A stretch of 64,000 nucleotides of DNA from Algoriphagus sp. (lineage in GTDB: Bacteria > Bacteroidota > Bacteroidia > Cytophagales > Cyclobacteriaceae), in contig JAQSDM010000011.1 of NCBI GenBank assembly GCA_029945945.1, positions 186,001 to 250,000 of the forward strand. The letters run 5' to 3'. Below the pieces are notes generated by a model. That model saw nothing but the letters and a program-made list of their open reading frames with translations, was not told the DNA's origin and searched no databases. Made by a program: the position numbers and the translations under genes. Positions 7,616 to 15,462 of this stretch are shown here, one piece after another; position 1 is the stretch's first letter, and each line of letters begins with the position of its first letter.

Positions 7616-9571
7616 TTAATTATCTTTTTTCTTAAATTCTTCTTCTAGCTTTTGCTGGAACTCCTCCATTTTCTTGGCATTCTCCTTCTGCCATTCTTCC
7701 ATTTTTCGCTGAAATTCTTCGAGTTTAGGTTGCTGCTCTTTTTCCCAGATTTTCATTTTTTCTTCGAATTCCTTCATTTTGGGTCCCTGGGCTTTTTCCC
7801 ATTCCTGGATTTTCATTTCAAACTCCTTCATTTTAGGTTCGTTCGACTTCTCCCATTCTTTCATTTTGAGCTCAAATTCTTTCATTTTTGGCTCAAATTC
7901 CTTTGCCCATTCCTCGCTTTTTTTGGCCCATTCTTCAGCTTTTATTTCGGCCATTTTAGCCCATTCTTCACTTTTTTTAGCCCATTTCTCACGTTCTTCC
8001 GGAGTCATTTTTGTCGTGTCTGAATAGATGAAAACACTTGGGCTATCCTCATCAAAATTAAAAATCATGGGTGCCATCGGAGGCATTGCAACCATAGGCT
8101 CGATCATTAACGGGGCCATGGCTGTAAACATATCCGCTGGAAAGACCGGCGGGGATACAAAACCTTCAGGAAAAACAGGGGCTTCCGCTAATTCCAAAAG
8201 GGGCATCTCACTCCAATTAAAATCCGGAGAACCTCTGAAAACATAATTAGATTCACTATTTATAATAATGGTATCATCTTCAGTGATAAGGGTATCTCCT
8301 TTGATTTCAAATCGATAAGTCCCCTTTCCATCCATCTTGATAACCGATCCGCCGGAACCGTTCCAAATCATCGGACTATCACCATCGAGAATAATTATCC
8401 TTTTTTCCTTTTTCGAATCCGCAGTATCTGCCAAAGGAGCAGGGGTTGCAATAGGGAAAACCGCAGCGATTGGATGTGGATTTGCAGCTGGCGCAATGGA
8501 AGCGAGAGGTTTGATTTTTTCTGCAGGTGCCGGAGCGTCCTGCTGAGCGGAAGCCATCAGGCCGGCGCTGAGAAGAAGGGTAAGTAGCATGGGTAGTGAA
8601 ATAATAGGGTTTTGTGGATAATTTTGCGCCGGATAGCCCAGCATTCTTTTGATACGTTGGAGTGTTGGATTTCTCTGTTTTCCTGCAGCAAGAGCGAGTT
8701 CGGGAGGATTTTGCTTCGCAAAGTTCAGAACTTCAGCCAACGCATAAGCCAATTCCTTCGGGGAAATTCCAGCCTGAACAACCAAATCGTCAGCGGCATT
8801 TTCTCTCAATTCTTTGACTGTCTGACTCATCCACCAATAGCATGGATGATAGAAGAAAACCACCTCAAGTCCGGATTGCAGCAAATTCGCGAGGTAATCA
8901 TTTCGCTTCACATGAGCGAGTTCGTGTGCTATGATCGCTTCCAACTGAGCAGATGAAAGATGAAAAATCAATCCTGCGGGAATCAGAATAATAGGTTTGA
9001 GAAATCCGAAAGTGATGGGAGATTGGCCGACTTGAGTGATTCGAAGTGCAGGGATCTTATCGATGCCAAGCTTTCCGCTAAGTCTGTAAAGCATCTTTTC
9101 CAATTGGAAATCATTGGGTTCGGAGGAAGACTTACGCATGGTTCTAAGCTCAGAAAGGCTATTGACCAAGCGGAACATGAACAGAAGTGCTCCCAAAAAC
9201 CAGATATTGACCAGAAGCGGTAATTGGATCTCAATCCAATTCACCAGATTTTGAATACTGCTCTCAATGCTTACTTCCTGAGAACTTACAGCCTGATCCA
9301 GAAAAATCACCTGCAATGGATTCGGATTTTGTGAAGAACCTGGACTGAAAAGAGAGTATTCATATAAAAAAGTCCCGACGGCAACTATCAAACTCAAGCC
9401 CATTCCGCCAAGTGCTAACTTGTACTTGAAGTCAGGACTTTTGCTTTGCATGATACGAAGCGCAATCCAAAGCAAACCTGCTATTAAAATGAGTTGCCAG
9501 ACAGAATGCACCAGCGTCCAGCCCAGCGCATACAAGAGGTTTTCAGGAATCCAGTCGTTCAAAAGTTTCAT
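7616..9571 (-). CDS. M56-family (BlaR1/MecR1-like) membrane metallopeptidase with long helical-repeat C-terminus
   Basis: This is a signal-transducing integral-membrane zinc protease of 651 residues. Hydrophobic helices at about 11-41, 54-72 and 118-136 precede the protease domain. The zinc site is H216-E-L-A-H220, with the downstream E257 in RENAADD. A further hydrophobic segment (about 322-342) leads into a Pro/Ala-rich linker. Next comes a beta-rich stretch and then a highly charged helix made of 18-residue repeats (about 575-646). It lacks the penicillin-binding sensor domain of true BlaR1, so its signal is probably not a beta-lactam. The start overlaps the end of blaI by 4 bases. By family analogy it would cleave or inactivate the BlaI-type repressor. 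Confidence 0.88.
   Translation of the reverse strand: MKLLNDWIPENLLYALGWTLVHSVWQLILIAGLLWIALRIMQSKSPDFKYKLALGGMGLSLIVAVGTFLYEYSLFSPGSSQNPNPLQVIFLDQAVSSQEVSIESSIQNLVNWIEIQLPLLVNIWFLGALLFMFRLVNSLSELRTMRKSSSEPNDFQLEKMLYRLSGKLGIDKIPALRITQVGQSPITFGFLKPIILIPAGLIFHLSSAQLEAIIAHELAHVKRNDYLANLLQSGLEVVFFYHPCYWWMSQTVKELRENAADDLVVQAGISPKELAYALAEVLNFAKQNPPELALAAGKQRNPTLQRIKRMLGYPAQNYPQNPIISLPMLLTLLLSAGLMASAQQDAPAPAEKIKPLASIAPAANPHPIAAVFPIATPAPLADTADSKKEKRIIILDGDSPMIWNGSGGSVIKMDGKGTYRFEIKGDTLITEDDTIIINSESNYVFRGSPDFNWSEMPLLELAEAPVFPEGFVSPPVFPADMFTAMAPLMIEPMVAMPPMAPMIFNFDEDSPSVFIYSDTTKMTPEEREKWAKKSEEWAKMAEIKAEEWAKKSEEWAKEFEPKMKEFELKMKEWEKSNEPKMKEFEMKIQEWEKAQGPKMKEFEEKMKIWEKEQQPKLEEFQRKMEEWQKENAKKMEEFQQKLEEEFKKKDN
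7634..7849 (-). repeat. Four tandem 18-residue coding repeats in the M56 protein
   Basis: Residues about 575-646 contain four successive 18-residue units of the pattern K-x-x-x-P/K-K-M/L-x-E-F-x-x-K-M/L/I-x-x-W/F-x, with a weaker fifth copy just before. Eighteen residues equal five helical turns, so the aromatic residues would line one face of a continuous helix. Confidence 0.85.
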
Positions 9572-9942
9572 TTTGCGGTGTTTTCAAGTTGGTCTAAAAA
9601 TGCACGAATCTCATCCAATTCCACTTTGGAAGGATTTTCCTGTCCCAAGGCTTGCATCACGAGCTTTTGCGCGGATCCGCCAAAGGCCGTTGTCACCAGA
9701 TTTTTCAAAAGAGATTTCTGAGTCTCTTTCTGATTGGTGGCAGGCTTGTAAATATGTGATCGGTTTTCTTCGTCACGGCTCACCATTCCTTTTGCATGCA
9801 TAATTTGCATGATCTTCAAGGTTGTAGTGTAGCCAGTGTCTTTTGTCTCCGCGAGTCGCTCGTGAATCTGTCTCACGCTTGCTTCTTTCAGTTCCCATAA
9901 AAGGGAAAGAATCTCTAATTCTGCTTCGGTTGGTTTGCTCAT
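9568..9942 (-). CDS. BlaI/MecI/CopY-family transcriptional repressor
   Basis: The 124-residue protein has a winged-helix domain opening with PTEAELEILSLLWE and continuing with VRQIHERL and GYTTTLKIMQIMHAKG, the standard BlaI N-terminus and recognition region. The C-terminal part is the dimerisation helix bundle. I start at the ATG at 9942 rather than a further upstream codon at 9999. The family begins here, and the upstream stretch holds the promoter and operators. It overlaps the M56 gene by 4 bases, so the pair forms a repressor/protease operon. The three palindromes upstream point to autoregulation. Confidence 0.93.
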   Translation of the reverse strand: MSKPTEAELEILSLLWELKEASVRQIHERLAETKDTGYTTTLKIMQIMHAKGMVSRDEENRSHIYKPATNQKETQKSLLKNLVTTAFGGSAQKLVMQALGQENPSKVELDEIRAFLDQLENTAK

Positions 9943-9951
9943 GGGAGGTTG

Positions 9952-9967
9952 TACGATTACTTTCGTA
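9952..9967. promoter_or_regulatory. BlaI-type operator 1 (TACGA-N6-TCGTA)
   Basis: This perfect 5-base inverted repeat, TACGA and TCGTA separated by 6 bases, begins 10 bases upstream of the blaI start codon and just downstream of the -7 box. It matches the other two palindromes in both half-site and spacing. Confidence 0.75.
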
Positions 9968-9968
9968 T

Positions 9969-10000
9969 CAAAGTTATACGAAGAGTATCGTAATTTCAAA
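9969..10000 (-). promoter_or_regulatory. blaI-M56 promoter (TTTG-N20-TAACTTTG)
   Basis: On the minus strand a -33 TTTG (10000-9997) and a -7 TAACTTTG (9976-9969) are separated by 20 bases, a good match to the Bacteroidota sigma-ABfr promoter. The -7 box begins 34 bases upstream of the blaI ATG. Operator 2 fills the spacer. Confidence 0.75.
9977..9992. promoter_or_regulatory. BlaI-type operator 2 (TACGA-N6-TCGTA)
   Basis: The second perfect copy lies exactly between the -33 and -7 boxes of the blaI promoter. Its centre is 25 bases from operator 1. A repressor dimer bound here would block RNA polymerase. Confidence 0.8.
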
Positions 10001-10005
10001 AAATC

Positions 10006-10021
10006 TACGAAAATAATCGTA
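10006..10021. promoter_or_regulatory. BlaI-type operator 3 (TACGA-N6-TCGTA)
   Basis: The third perfect copy sits just upstream of the -33 box, 29 bases centre to centre from operator 2. All three share the half-site and the 6-base gap while the spacers differ, which argues for protein binding rather than recent duplication. Confidence 0.75.
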
Positions 10022-10053
10022 TTAAAAAGTGTTAAATGCTTCTATTCAATTCA

Positions 10054-10854
10054 TTACTTCAACTTTTGAATTGCTTTTTCTCCTTTTCTCTCCAATCCAG
10101 CACGAAAAATCTCTGCAATCAAAGGCCAGGTTCCGGCGATTTTGGCGAGAAGACCACGAGATTCAGGGATGCAAACCAATGGTCTTGGCTTTTCCATCAA
10201 TTTCAAAAGAATGCGGGTGACATCCTCGGGTTGAAGTACTTTTTTGGGTCCGGAGAAAGTAAGTTTTGTTTCCTCAGGATAATCCAACTGCAAGTCTAGC
10301 ATGGGGGTAGCAACCAAATCCGGGCAAACGACCGATATATCAACTCCAAACTTTCGAAACTCAGCCGCTGCTGCCAGACTAAATCCCCTGATGGCAAATT
10401 TGGAAGCGCTGTACAAGCTCATCCCTGAAACAGGCGCTAAACCAGCGAGCGAGGAAATGTTAATAATATGCCCAAACTCCTGATTCTTCATTTCTGCCCC
10501 AATGATTTTGGTTCCGAGAATACTTCCTTTTGTATTGATGTCAAGATGAAAGTCGATGTCGCTTAGGTCGAAATCAGAAACAAAGCCGGGCCGGATCACT
10601 CCTGCACAATTAAACAAATGAGAAATGGGCCTTCCCAATTCTTTAGCTATTTCCACTGCTACAAACCAAGTTTCAGGTTTTGAAACATCTCCTTCAAGGA
10701 TTCGAAGGGTTTGGCTCTCTTGAAAATTTTGCCTCAGCAAGTTTTTATTCAAATCCAGAAGCAGCAATTCATGCCCATTCTGAAGTAACGTTTTGGCTAA
10801 ATGAAGCCCTATGCCACTTCCGGCACCGGAAATCAGGATCAAATGTGGATTCAT
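10054..10854 (-). CDS. Short-chain dehydrogenase/reductase (SDR)
   Basis: This is a classical SDR of 266 residues. The Rossmann dinucleotide motif S-G-A-G-S-G-I-G is at residues 9-16, NISSLAG supplies the catalytic serine region, and Y-S-A-S-K is the active-site Tyr/Lys pair (about residues 145-149). The substrate cannot be told from sequence; related proteins are often annotated as ketoacyl or short-chain alcohol dehydrogenases. It is transcribed toward blaI but ends about 30 bases before operator 3. It is divergent from the old yellow enzyme gene with 112 bases between. Confidence 0.9.
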   Translation of the reverse strand: MNPHLILISGAGSGIGLHLAKTLLQNGHELLLLDLNKNLLRQNFQESQTLRILEGDVSKPETWFVAVEIAKELGRPISHLFNCAGVIRPGFVSDFDLSDIDFHLDINTKGSILGTKIIGAEMKNQEFGHIINISSLAGLAPVSGMSLYSASKFAIRGFSLAAAAEFRKFGVDISVVCPDLVATPMLDLQLDYPEETKLTFSGPKKVLQPEDVTRILLKLMEKPRPLVCIPESRGLLAKIAGTWPLIAEIFRAGLERKGEKAIQKLK

Positions 10855-10936
10855 GGAAACGGAGTGAAGAAGTTAATATAGGAATATTTCCAAGCATTGG
10901 AACTTTCCTTCGTCTCCAATTAGTTGTCTATACATA

Positions 10937-10944
10937 TATTTTTG
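10937..10944 (+). promoter_or_regulatory. Candidate -7 box (TATTTTTG) for the old yellow enzyme gene
   Basis: TATTTTTG matches TAnnTTTG and begins 30 bases upstream of the ATG at 10967. The only nearby TTG (10924-10926) is too close to be a normal -33 box, so the call is tentative. Confidence 0.4.
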
Positions 10945-10966
10945 AAAACTAAACCAACATCATAAG

Positions 10967-12076
10967 ATGAGTACCAAGCAAGCGCTTTTACAACCCATTA
11001 TTGTGGGTGATTTAGAATTAAAAAACAGAGTTTGGATGGCTCCAATGACCAGAAGCCGTGCAGCAAACGCTGAAAACAAACCTTTTGAGATTCATGCAGA
11101 CTATTACAGACAGCGTGCTTCTGCAGGTTTGATCATTTCCGAAGGTTCACAAGTCTCAGAAATAGGAGTCGGCTACATCAACACACCCGGTATCTATTCC
11201 GCTGAACAAGTGGAAGGCTGGAAAAAAGTGACTGAAGCGGTTCACGAAGAAGGCGGACATATTTTCATTCAGCTTTGGCATGTGGGGAGAATTTCGCACC
11301 CGGATTTCCACAATGGAGAACTTCCTTTGGCACCATCTGCCATCAATCCTGTCGCAAAATCTTACACCCCACAGGGCTTCAAGGATACAGTTGTTCCGAA
11401 AGAAATGACTCTTGCGGACATCAAGAAGACAATCCAAGATTTCAAAAACGGAGCAAAAAACGCGATGGAAGCTGGTTTTGACGGAATAGAAATCCACTCA
11501 TCCAATGGCTATTTGTTGCATCAGTTTTTCAACGCAACTTCCAACACAAGAACGGACGAGTATGGTGGAAGCATTGAAAACAGAGCCAAAATCCTTTTCG
11601 AAATTATCGACGCAATCAAAGAAGTGATGCCTGAAAATCGGATCGGAGTGAGACTCAATCCATCCTTGAATGGAGTATTTGGCATGGAAGCAGACGAGGA
11701 GACTATTCCGACATTTGACTACATCATCTCAAAGTTAAATGATTACAAATTGTCTTACTTGCACCTTTCTGAGCCATTTACAGATGTTTCTGCCATTCCA
11801 TATCTGGTAACCAACATCGCAAAAAGATACCGCCCGATGTACAAAGGCACACTTGTGATTAATAATGCTTTTGACCAGAAAAAAGGGAATCAAGTGATTG
11901 AGGATGGACTTGCAGATGCAGTTGCTTTCGGAAAGCCATTTATTTCCAATCCGGATCTCGTGGAGCGATTCGCCGAAAACGCTGAACTCGCAGCTTGGGA
12001 TCAAAACACATTCTATACTCCGGGGGAAAAAGGGTTTACTGATTACCCCGTATTTGAAGAAGCAAAAGTTGATTAA
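10967..12076 (+). CDS. Old yellow enzyme-type alkene reductase (NemA-like)
   Basis: This FMN-dependent NAD(P)H oxidoreductase of 369 residues reduces activated C=C bonds such as enals, enones, nitroesters and maleimides. The barrel start is LKNRVWMAPMTRSRA (Thr28 near the flavin). The substrate anion-binding pair is H177 and N180 in EIHSSNGYLLHQF, the yeast OYE1 arrangement rather than the His/His of NemA. The tail TRTDEYGGSIENR is typical. It is transcribed alone and ends at a strong terminator. It probably deals with electrophile stress (inference). Confidence 0.94.
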   Translation: MSTKQALLQPIIVGDLELKNRVWMAPMTRSRAANAENKPFEIHADYYRQRASAGLIISEGSQVSEIGVGYINTPGIYSAEQVEGWKKVTEAVHEEGGHIFIQLWHVGRISHPDFHNGELPLAPSAINPVAKSYTPQGFKDTVVPKEMTLADIKKTIQDFKNGAKNAMEAGFDGIEIHSSNGYLLHQFFNATSNTRTDEYGGSIENRAKILFEIIDAIKEVMPENRIGVRLNPSLNGVFGMEADEETIPTFDYIISKLNDYKLSYLHLSEPFTDVSAIPYLVTNIAKRYRPMYKGTLVINNAFDQKKGNQVIEDGLADAVAFGKPFISNPDLVERFAENAELAAWDQNTFYTPGEKGFTDYPVFEEAKVD

Positions 12077-12083
12077 TTCACCC

Positions 12084-12115
12084 AAAGGCCGGATTTTCCG
12101 GCCTTTTCTTTATTT
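12084..12115 (+). terminator. Intrinsic terminator after the old yellow enzyme gene
   Basis: Nine-base arms AAAGGCCGG (12084-12092) and CCGGCCTTT (12098-12106) enclose a 5-base loop and are followed by a T-rich tract on the plus strand. It separates the gene from the NRDE gene, which starts at 12123. Confidence 0.9.
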
Positions 12116-12122
12116 TTAGCCT

Positions 12123-12890
12123 ATGTGTTTGGTAGCAATCTCCTGGCAAAATCATCCGGAATTCCCCCTTATCATCAGTGCAAATCGGGATGAATTTTTT
12201 GAGCGGCCGACGGCAGCGATGCATCTATGGGAATCTGGCTTCTATGGAGGAAAAGACCTCCGAAGCGGAGGAACATGGCTTGGTTTTCACCCAAATGGAA
12301 GATGGTCTTTGCTTACGAATTACAGGGATTTCACCCAATCAAGAAAGGCAGAAATCAGTCGTGGGAAACTGGTTCAGGATTTTGTCGAAGGACAATCCAA
12401 TCCGGAAGAATACCTTCGGAAAATTCAATCCGAAATGGATCGATACGATGGTTTCAATTTGCTTGTTTCGGATGGCAACAAACTTTTCTACTTGAGCAAT
12501 TTTGGAGAAAAGATCGAAGAAATCCATCCCGGGATCCATGGACTCAGCAATGGTCTGATCAATGATCCCTGGCCAAAAATTGAACTTGCCAAAACGCAAT
12601 TAGCCCAAATTCTTCAGGCTGATATTTCCGAAGGAAAACTTCTCGAAATCCTGAAATCAACCGAAAAGCATCCACTAGAATCGCTTCCCAAAACTGGAGT
12701 TTCTTCGGAAATGGAAATCGGACTTTCTTCCCAATTAATCAGGCTGGGAGAAAACTACGGGACGGTTTCCTCCACAGCAGTACTTCAACATAAATCCGGT
12801 TTAACCCACCTTAAAGAGCGAACTTTCCAATGGGACTTCACCAAATTTGAAGACCTCGATTTCACTTTTCAAATCAACCAACCTGTTTAA
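12123..12890 (+). CDS. NRDE-family (TANGO2-like) protein
   Basis: The 255-residue protein begins MCLVAISW, and the family-naming N-R-D-E motif appears at residues 22-25 in SANRDEFFERP. A GGTWLG segment follows near residue 49. Eukaryotic TANGO2 relatives are linked to Golgi organisation, lipid and heme handling. The bacterial role is not established, so I give no reaction. The gene lies 5 bases upstream of ypdA and is probably co-transcribed with it. Confidence 0.9.
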   Translation: MCLVAISWQNHPEFPLIISANRDEFFERPTAAMHLWESGFYGGKDLRSGGTWLGFHPNGRWSLLTNYRDFTQSRKAEISRGKLVQDFVEGQSNPEEYLRKIQSEMDRYDGFNLLVSDGNKLFYLSNFGEKIEEIHPGIHGLSNGLINDPWPKIELAKTQLAQILQADISEGKLLEILKSTEKHPLESLPKTGVSSEMEIGLSSQLIRLGENYGTVSSTAVLQHKSGLTHLKERTFQWDFTKFEDLDFTFQINQPV

Positions 12891-12895
12891 ACCTC

Positions 12896-13879
12896 ATGGA
12901 AAAAATATACTATGTATTAATTATCGGAGGCGGACCGATCGGCTTAGCCTGTGGAGTGGAAGCGCAAAAAGCCGGCTTGGATTATCTGATTTTGGAGAAA
13001 GGCGCCTTGACCAATTCAATCTTCAACTATCCGGTCAACATGACTTTCTTCTCAACGTCAGACAGATTGGAAATGGCAAATATTCCCTTCATGTCCGTAG
13101 GTGTAAAACCTACCCGAACTGAAGCTTTGGAATATTACCGCAGGATCTATTTCCACTTCAAGCTGAAAGTCAAGCTGTACGAATCGGTCCAGACTTTGGA
13201 AAAAAGTGGCGAACTTTTTCACATCAAAACATCCAAAGGAGATTACCAGACAAGGAAAATAGTCTTGGCAACAGGATTCTATGATCTTCCCAATCTGATG
13301 AATGTGCCGGGTGAGGACTTGCCGAAAGTTCACCATTATTATAAAGAGCCATGGCCATTTATCGCTCAGAAAGTGTTGGTGGTCGGCGGGGCAAATTCCG
13401 CAGTGGATGCCGCGCTGGAAACCTGGCGAAAAGGGGCAGAAGTCACCATGGTTTTGCTTGGAGATGAGGTAGATGAAAATGTCAAATACTGGGTGAGACC
13501 CGATATCGTCAACCGGATCAAAGAAGGTTCCATTAAGGCTTTTACCAAATCAAAAGTCAAAGAAATAAGAGCTCATGAGGTGGTGATTGCTACTCCTGAA
13601 GGAGATGTCACGATCGCAAATGACTTTGTGCTGGCGATGACGGGCTACAAACCCAACTTCTCCTTGCTGGATCAATTGGGAGTGGAAATGAGTCTCGACG
13701 AAAAGCGTCAGCCTTGCTACGACCACACCAATCAGGAATCCAACGTGCCCGGAGTTTACCTTGCGGGTGTCGTGTGCGGAGGACTGAATACCAGAGAGTT
13801 CTTTATCGAAAACAGCATCGTGCATGCAGAAGCGATCATGAATGACATCATTGGGAAACTGGGAAAACCCGAATTATAA
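12896..13879 (+). CDS. ypdA: YpdA-family bacillithiol disulfide reductase
   Basis: This FAD/NADPH flavoprotein has 327 residues. The FAD motif I-I-G-G-G-P-I-G-L-A lies at about residues 9-18. The second, NADPH-binding motif is VLVVGGANSAVDAAL (about 158-172). Full-length similarity to the YpdA (Bdr) family is seen in NYPVNMTFFSTSD, and it lacks the CxxC of thioredoxin reductase. YpdA reduces oxidised bacillithiol in Firmicutes. A bshA gene at 31.7-32.9 kb supports a bacillithiol system here. It follows the NRDE gene by 5 bases. Confidence 0.9.
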   Translation: MEKIYYVLIIGGGPIGLACGVEAQKAGLDYLILEKGALTNSIFNYPVNMTFFSTSDRLEMANIPFMSVGVKPTRTEALEYYRRIYFHFKLKVKLYESVQTLEKSGELFHIKTSKGDYQTRKIVLATGFYDLPNLMNVPGEDLPKVHHYYKEPWPFIAQKVLVVGGANSAVDAALETWRKGAEVTMVLLGDEVDENVKYWVRPDIVNRIKEGSIKAFTKSKVKEIRAHEVVIATPEGDVTIANDFVLAMTGYKPNFSLLDQLGVEMSLDEKRQPCYDHTNQESNVPGVYLAGVVCGGLNTREFFIENSIVHAEAIMNDIIGKLGKPEL

Positions 13880-13991
13880 TTCTTCGAATTTACTCCCTAA
13901 CAGAAGTAAAAAGATGAAAAAACCTGATCTCACTTCCCCTTTTCGACTTCAGCCTTTTGCATGGCTAAATCTCTTACCTTTGTGATTCATT

Positions 13992-14726
13992 ATGAAGAAG
14001 AAACCATTCTCCGTTGTCTATGAAGACAACCACCTCATAGTAGTCAACAAAGCCGCAGGGATTTTGGTCCAGGGCGACAAAACCGGCGACAAAACGCTGA
14101 TCGACTACCTCAAAGAATACATTGCCAAGAAATACGATAAGCCGGGAGCGGTTTTCCTCCATCCCATTCACCGCCTGGATCGACCTGTAAGCGGATTGGT
14201 AGCTTTTGCACGTACCTCCAAAGGACTCGAGCGAATGATGGAGCTTTTCCGCAAGCGCGATATTCATAAAGTATATTGGGCCTTGGTAAAAAGAAGACCA
14301 AAAGACGAATCAGGAAAACTTACCCATTGGCTGACTAAAGACGAACAAAAAAATGTCGTCACTGCCCATGACGAAGAAGTTCCGGGTTCACAGAAGGCCG
14401 AACTCAATTACAAAACGCTCGGCTATATGAATGACCACTGGTTGCTGGAAGTACGTCCGGTTTCAGGTCGTCCGCATCAGATTCGTGTGCAGTTAGCCTC
14501 TATGGGTTGCCCGATCCGCGGAGATGTGAAGTACGGTTTCCCAAAGCCAAATCAGGACGGAAGCATTAACCTGCATGCATTCCATTTGATTTTCGTTCAT
14601 CCGATCCGAAAGGAAAAACTGTTTTTGCGCGCAGCTTTGCCGGAAGAGAAATTCTGGGAGCAATTCCTCGAATTCGAAGAAATAAGATCCAAAGATCAGG
14701 ATCTGAATAATACGTTTTCGGGATAA
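13992..14726 (+). CDS. RluA-family rRNA/tRNA pseudouridine synthase
   Basis: This 244-residue enzyme isomerises uridine to pseudouridine in RNA. The catalytic motif H60-R-L-D63-R-P-V-S-G carries the nucleophilic Asp63. The RluA-type C-terminal motif GRPHQIRVQLA is present around residue 158. There is no S4 domain at the N-terminus, so it is a short RluA/RluC-D-type protein. The exact target base cannot be read from sequence. Confidence 0.93.
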   Translation: MKKKPFSVVYEDNHLIVVNKAAGILVQGDKTGDKTLIDYLKEYIAKKYDKPGAVFLHPIHRLDRPVSGLVAFARTSKGLERMMELFRKRDIHKVYWALVKRRPKDESGKLTHWLTKDEQKNVVTAHDEEVPGSQKAELNYKTLGYMNDHWLLEVRPVSGRPHQIRVQLASMGCPIRGDVKYGFPKPNQDGSINLHAFHLIFVHPIRKEKLFLRAALPEEKFWEQFLEFEEIRSKDQDLNNTFSG

Positions 14727-14745
14727 AGTACTGAAATACACTTCG

Positions 14746-14892
14746 TGAAATACGCTTTCGCGAGATAAGTCCCGCTGCGCTGGACGAATTATGCTTCGCG
14801 AAAAATCGTCCCATCGCGATTTGAAAAAGTTTTCATCGTGTATTTCTTCCGCCGCAGGCGGATATATTTCGATTATATTTCGCGAAGCGTAT
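14746..14892. repeat. Intergenic inverted-repeat element (copy A)
   Basis: Imperfect terminal inverted repeats at 14750-14767 (ATACGCTTTCGCGAGATA) and 14876-14892 (TATTTCGCGAAGCGTAT) bound about 143 bases. Inside are further CGCGA words and a CCGCCGCAGGCGG hairpin at 14849-14861. The left end (TGAAATAC...GTCCCGC) is shared with a shorter element at 48821-48863. There is no coding potential. It looks like a small non-autonomous or REP-like repeat and reaches to within 12 bases of the phosphatase ATG. Confidence 0.6.
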
Positions 14893-14903
14893 CTCTTTCA
14901 AAT

Positions 14904-15401
14904 ATGAAAAACCTCCTCCTCCTTTTCGCAGGAATCCTGCTTTTTGCTGCTTGCTCCACCAAGCAAACCTCAAAAACAATCTACATTGTCCGCCACGCAG
15001 AAAAGCAATTGGTCGGAAACGATCCGGAGCTGGCCCAGTCTGGGCAATTAAGAGCTAAGAAACTCGCAGAAATCCTTGCCGACAAGAATATCAAGCATGT
15101 CTATAGTACAGATTATGTCAGAACTCGCTCTACTGCTGCACCGACTGCGGATGCAGCAGGACTGACAATTGAGATCTATGATCCCAAAAACCACGATGCA
15201 CTTGTGGAGAAAATCAGGAATCAGGAGGGAAATGTGTTGGTAGTCGGTCATAGCAATACCGTCAATCAGTTAGCTAATTATTTTGTTGGAGACGGTGAAA
15301 AATACGGCGATCTCACTGATCTGGAGTACGATTATATTTTTGAAGTGACCCTTGACGGCAGCTCGTCAAGCGTAGTCCGTAAACTCTACAAGGATTTTTA
15401 A
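14904..15401 (+). CDS. Histidine-phosphatase superfamily lipoprotein
   Basis: The 165-residue protein starts at the ATG at 14904, which begins a lipoprotein signal (LLFAAC, lipid Cys17). An in-frame upstream ATG at 14838 would run through the intergenic repeat and is unlikely. The phosphohistidine motif is R30-H31-A-E-K, and the second catalytic histidine is H116 in VVGHSNTV. This makes it a phosphoglycerate-mutase-like phosphatase anchored in an envelope membrane. The substrate is unknown. Confidence 0.88.
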   Translation: MKNLLLLFAGILLFAACSTKQTSKTIYIVRHAEKQLVGNDPELAQSGQLRAKKLAEILADKNIKHVYSTDYVRTRSTAAPTADAAGLTIEIYDPKNHDALVEKIRNQEGNVLVVGHSNTVNQLANYFVGDGEKYGDLTDLEYDYIFEVTLDGSSSSVVRKLYKDF

Positions 15402-15462
15402 AATCTTATTTTTCATCCCAATCGCAATTCTTTTATCTTGAAAAAGAAAGAAGAAGGAATTG

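Noticed and set aside
7652-8023. Phe-rich plus-strand frame of 123 codons with repeats
   Set aside because: It is the complement of the Lys/Glu codons of the M56 helical repeat; the repetitiveness comes from that gene.
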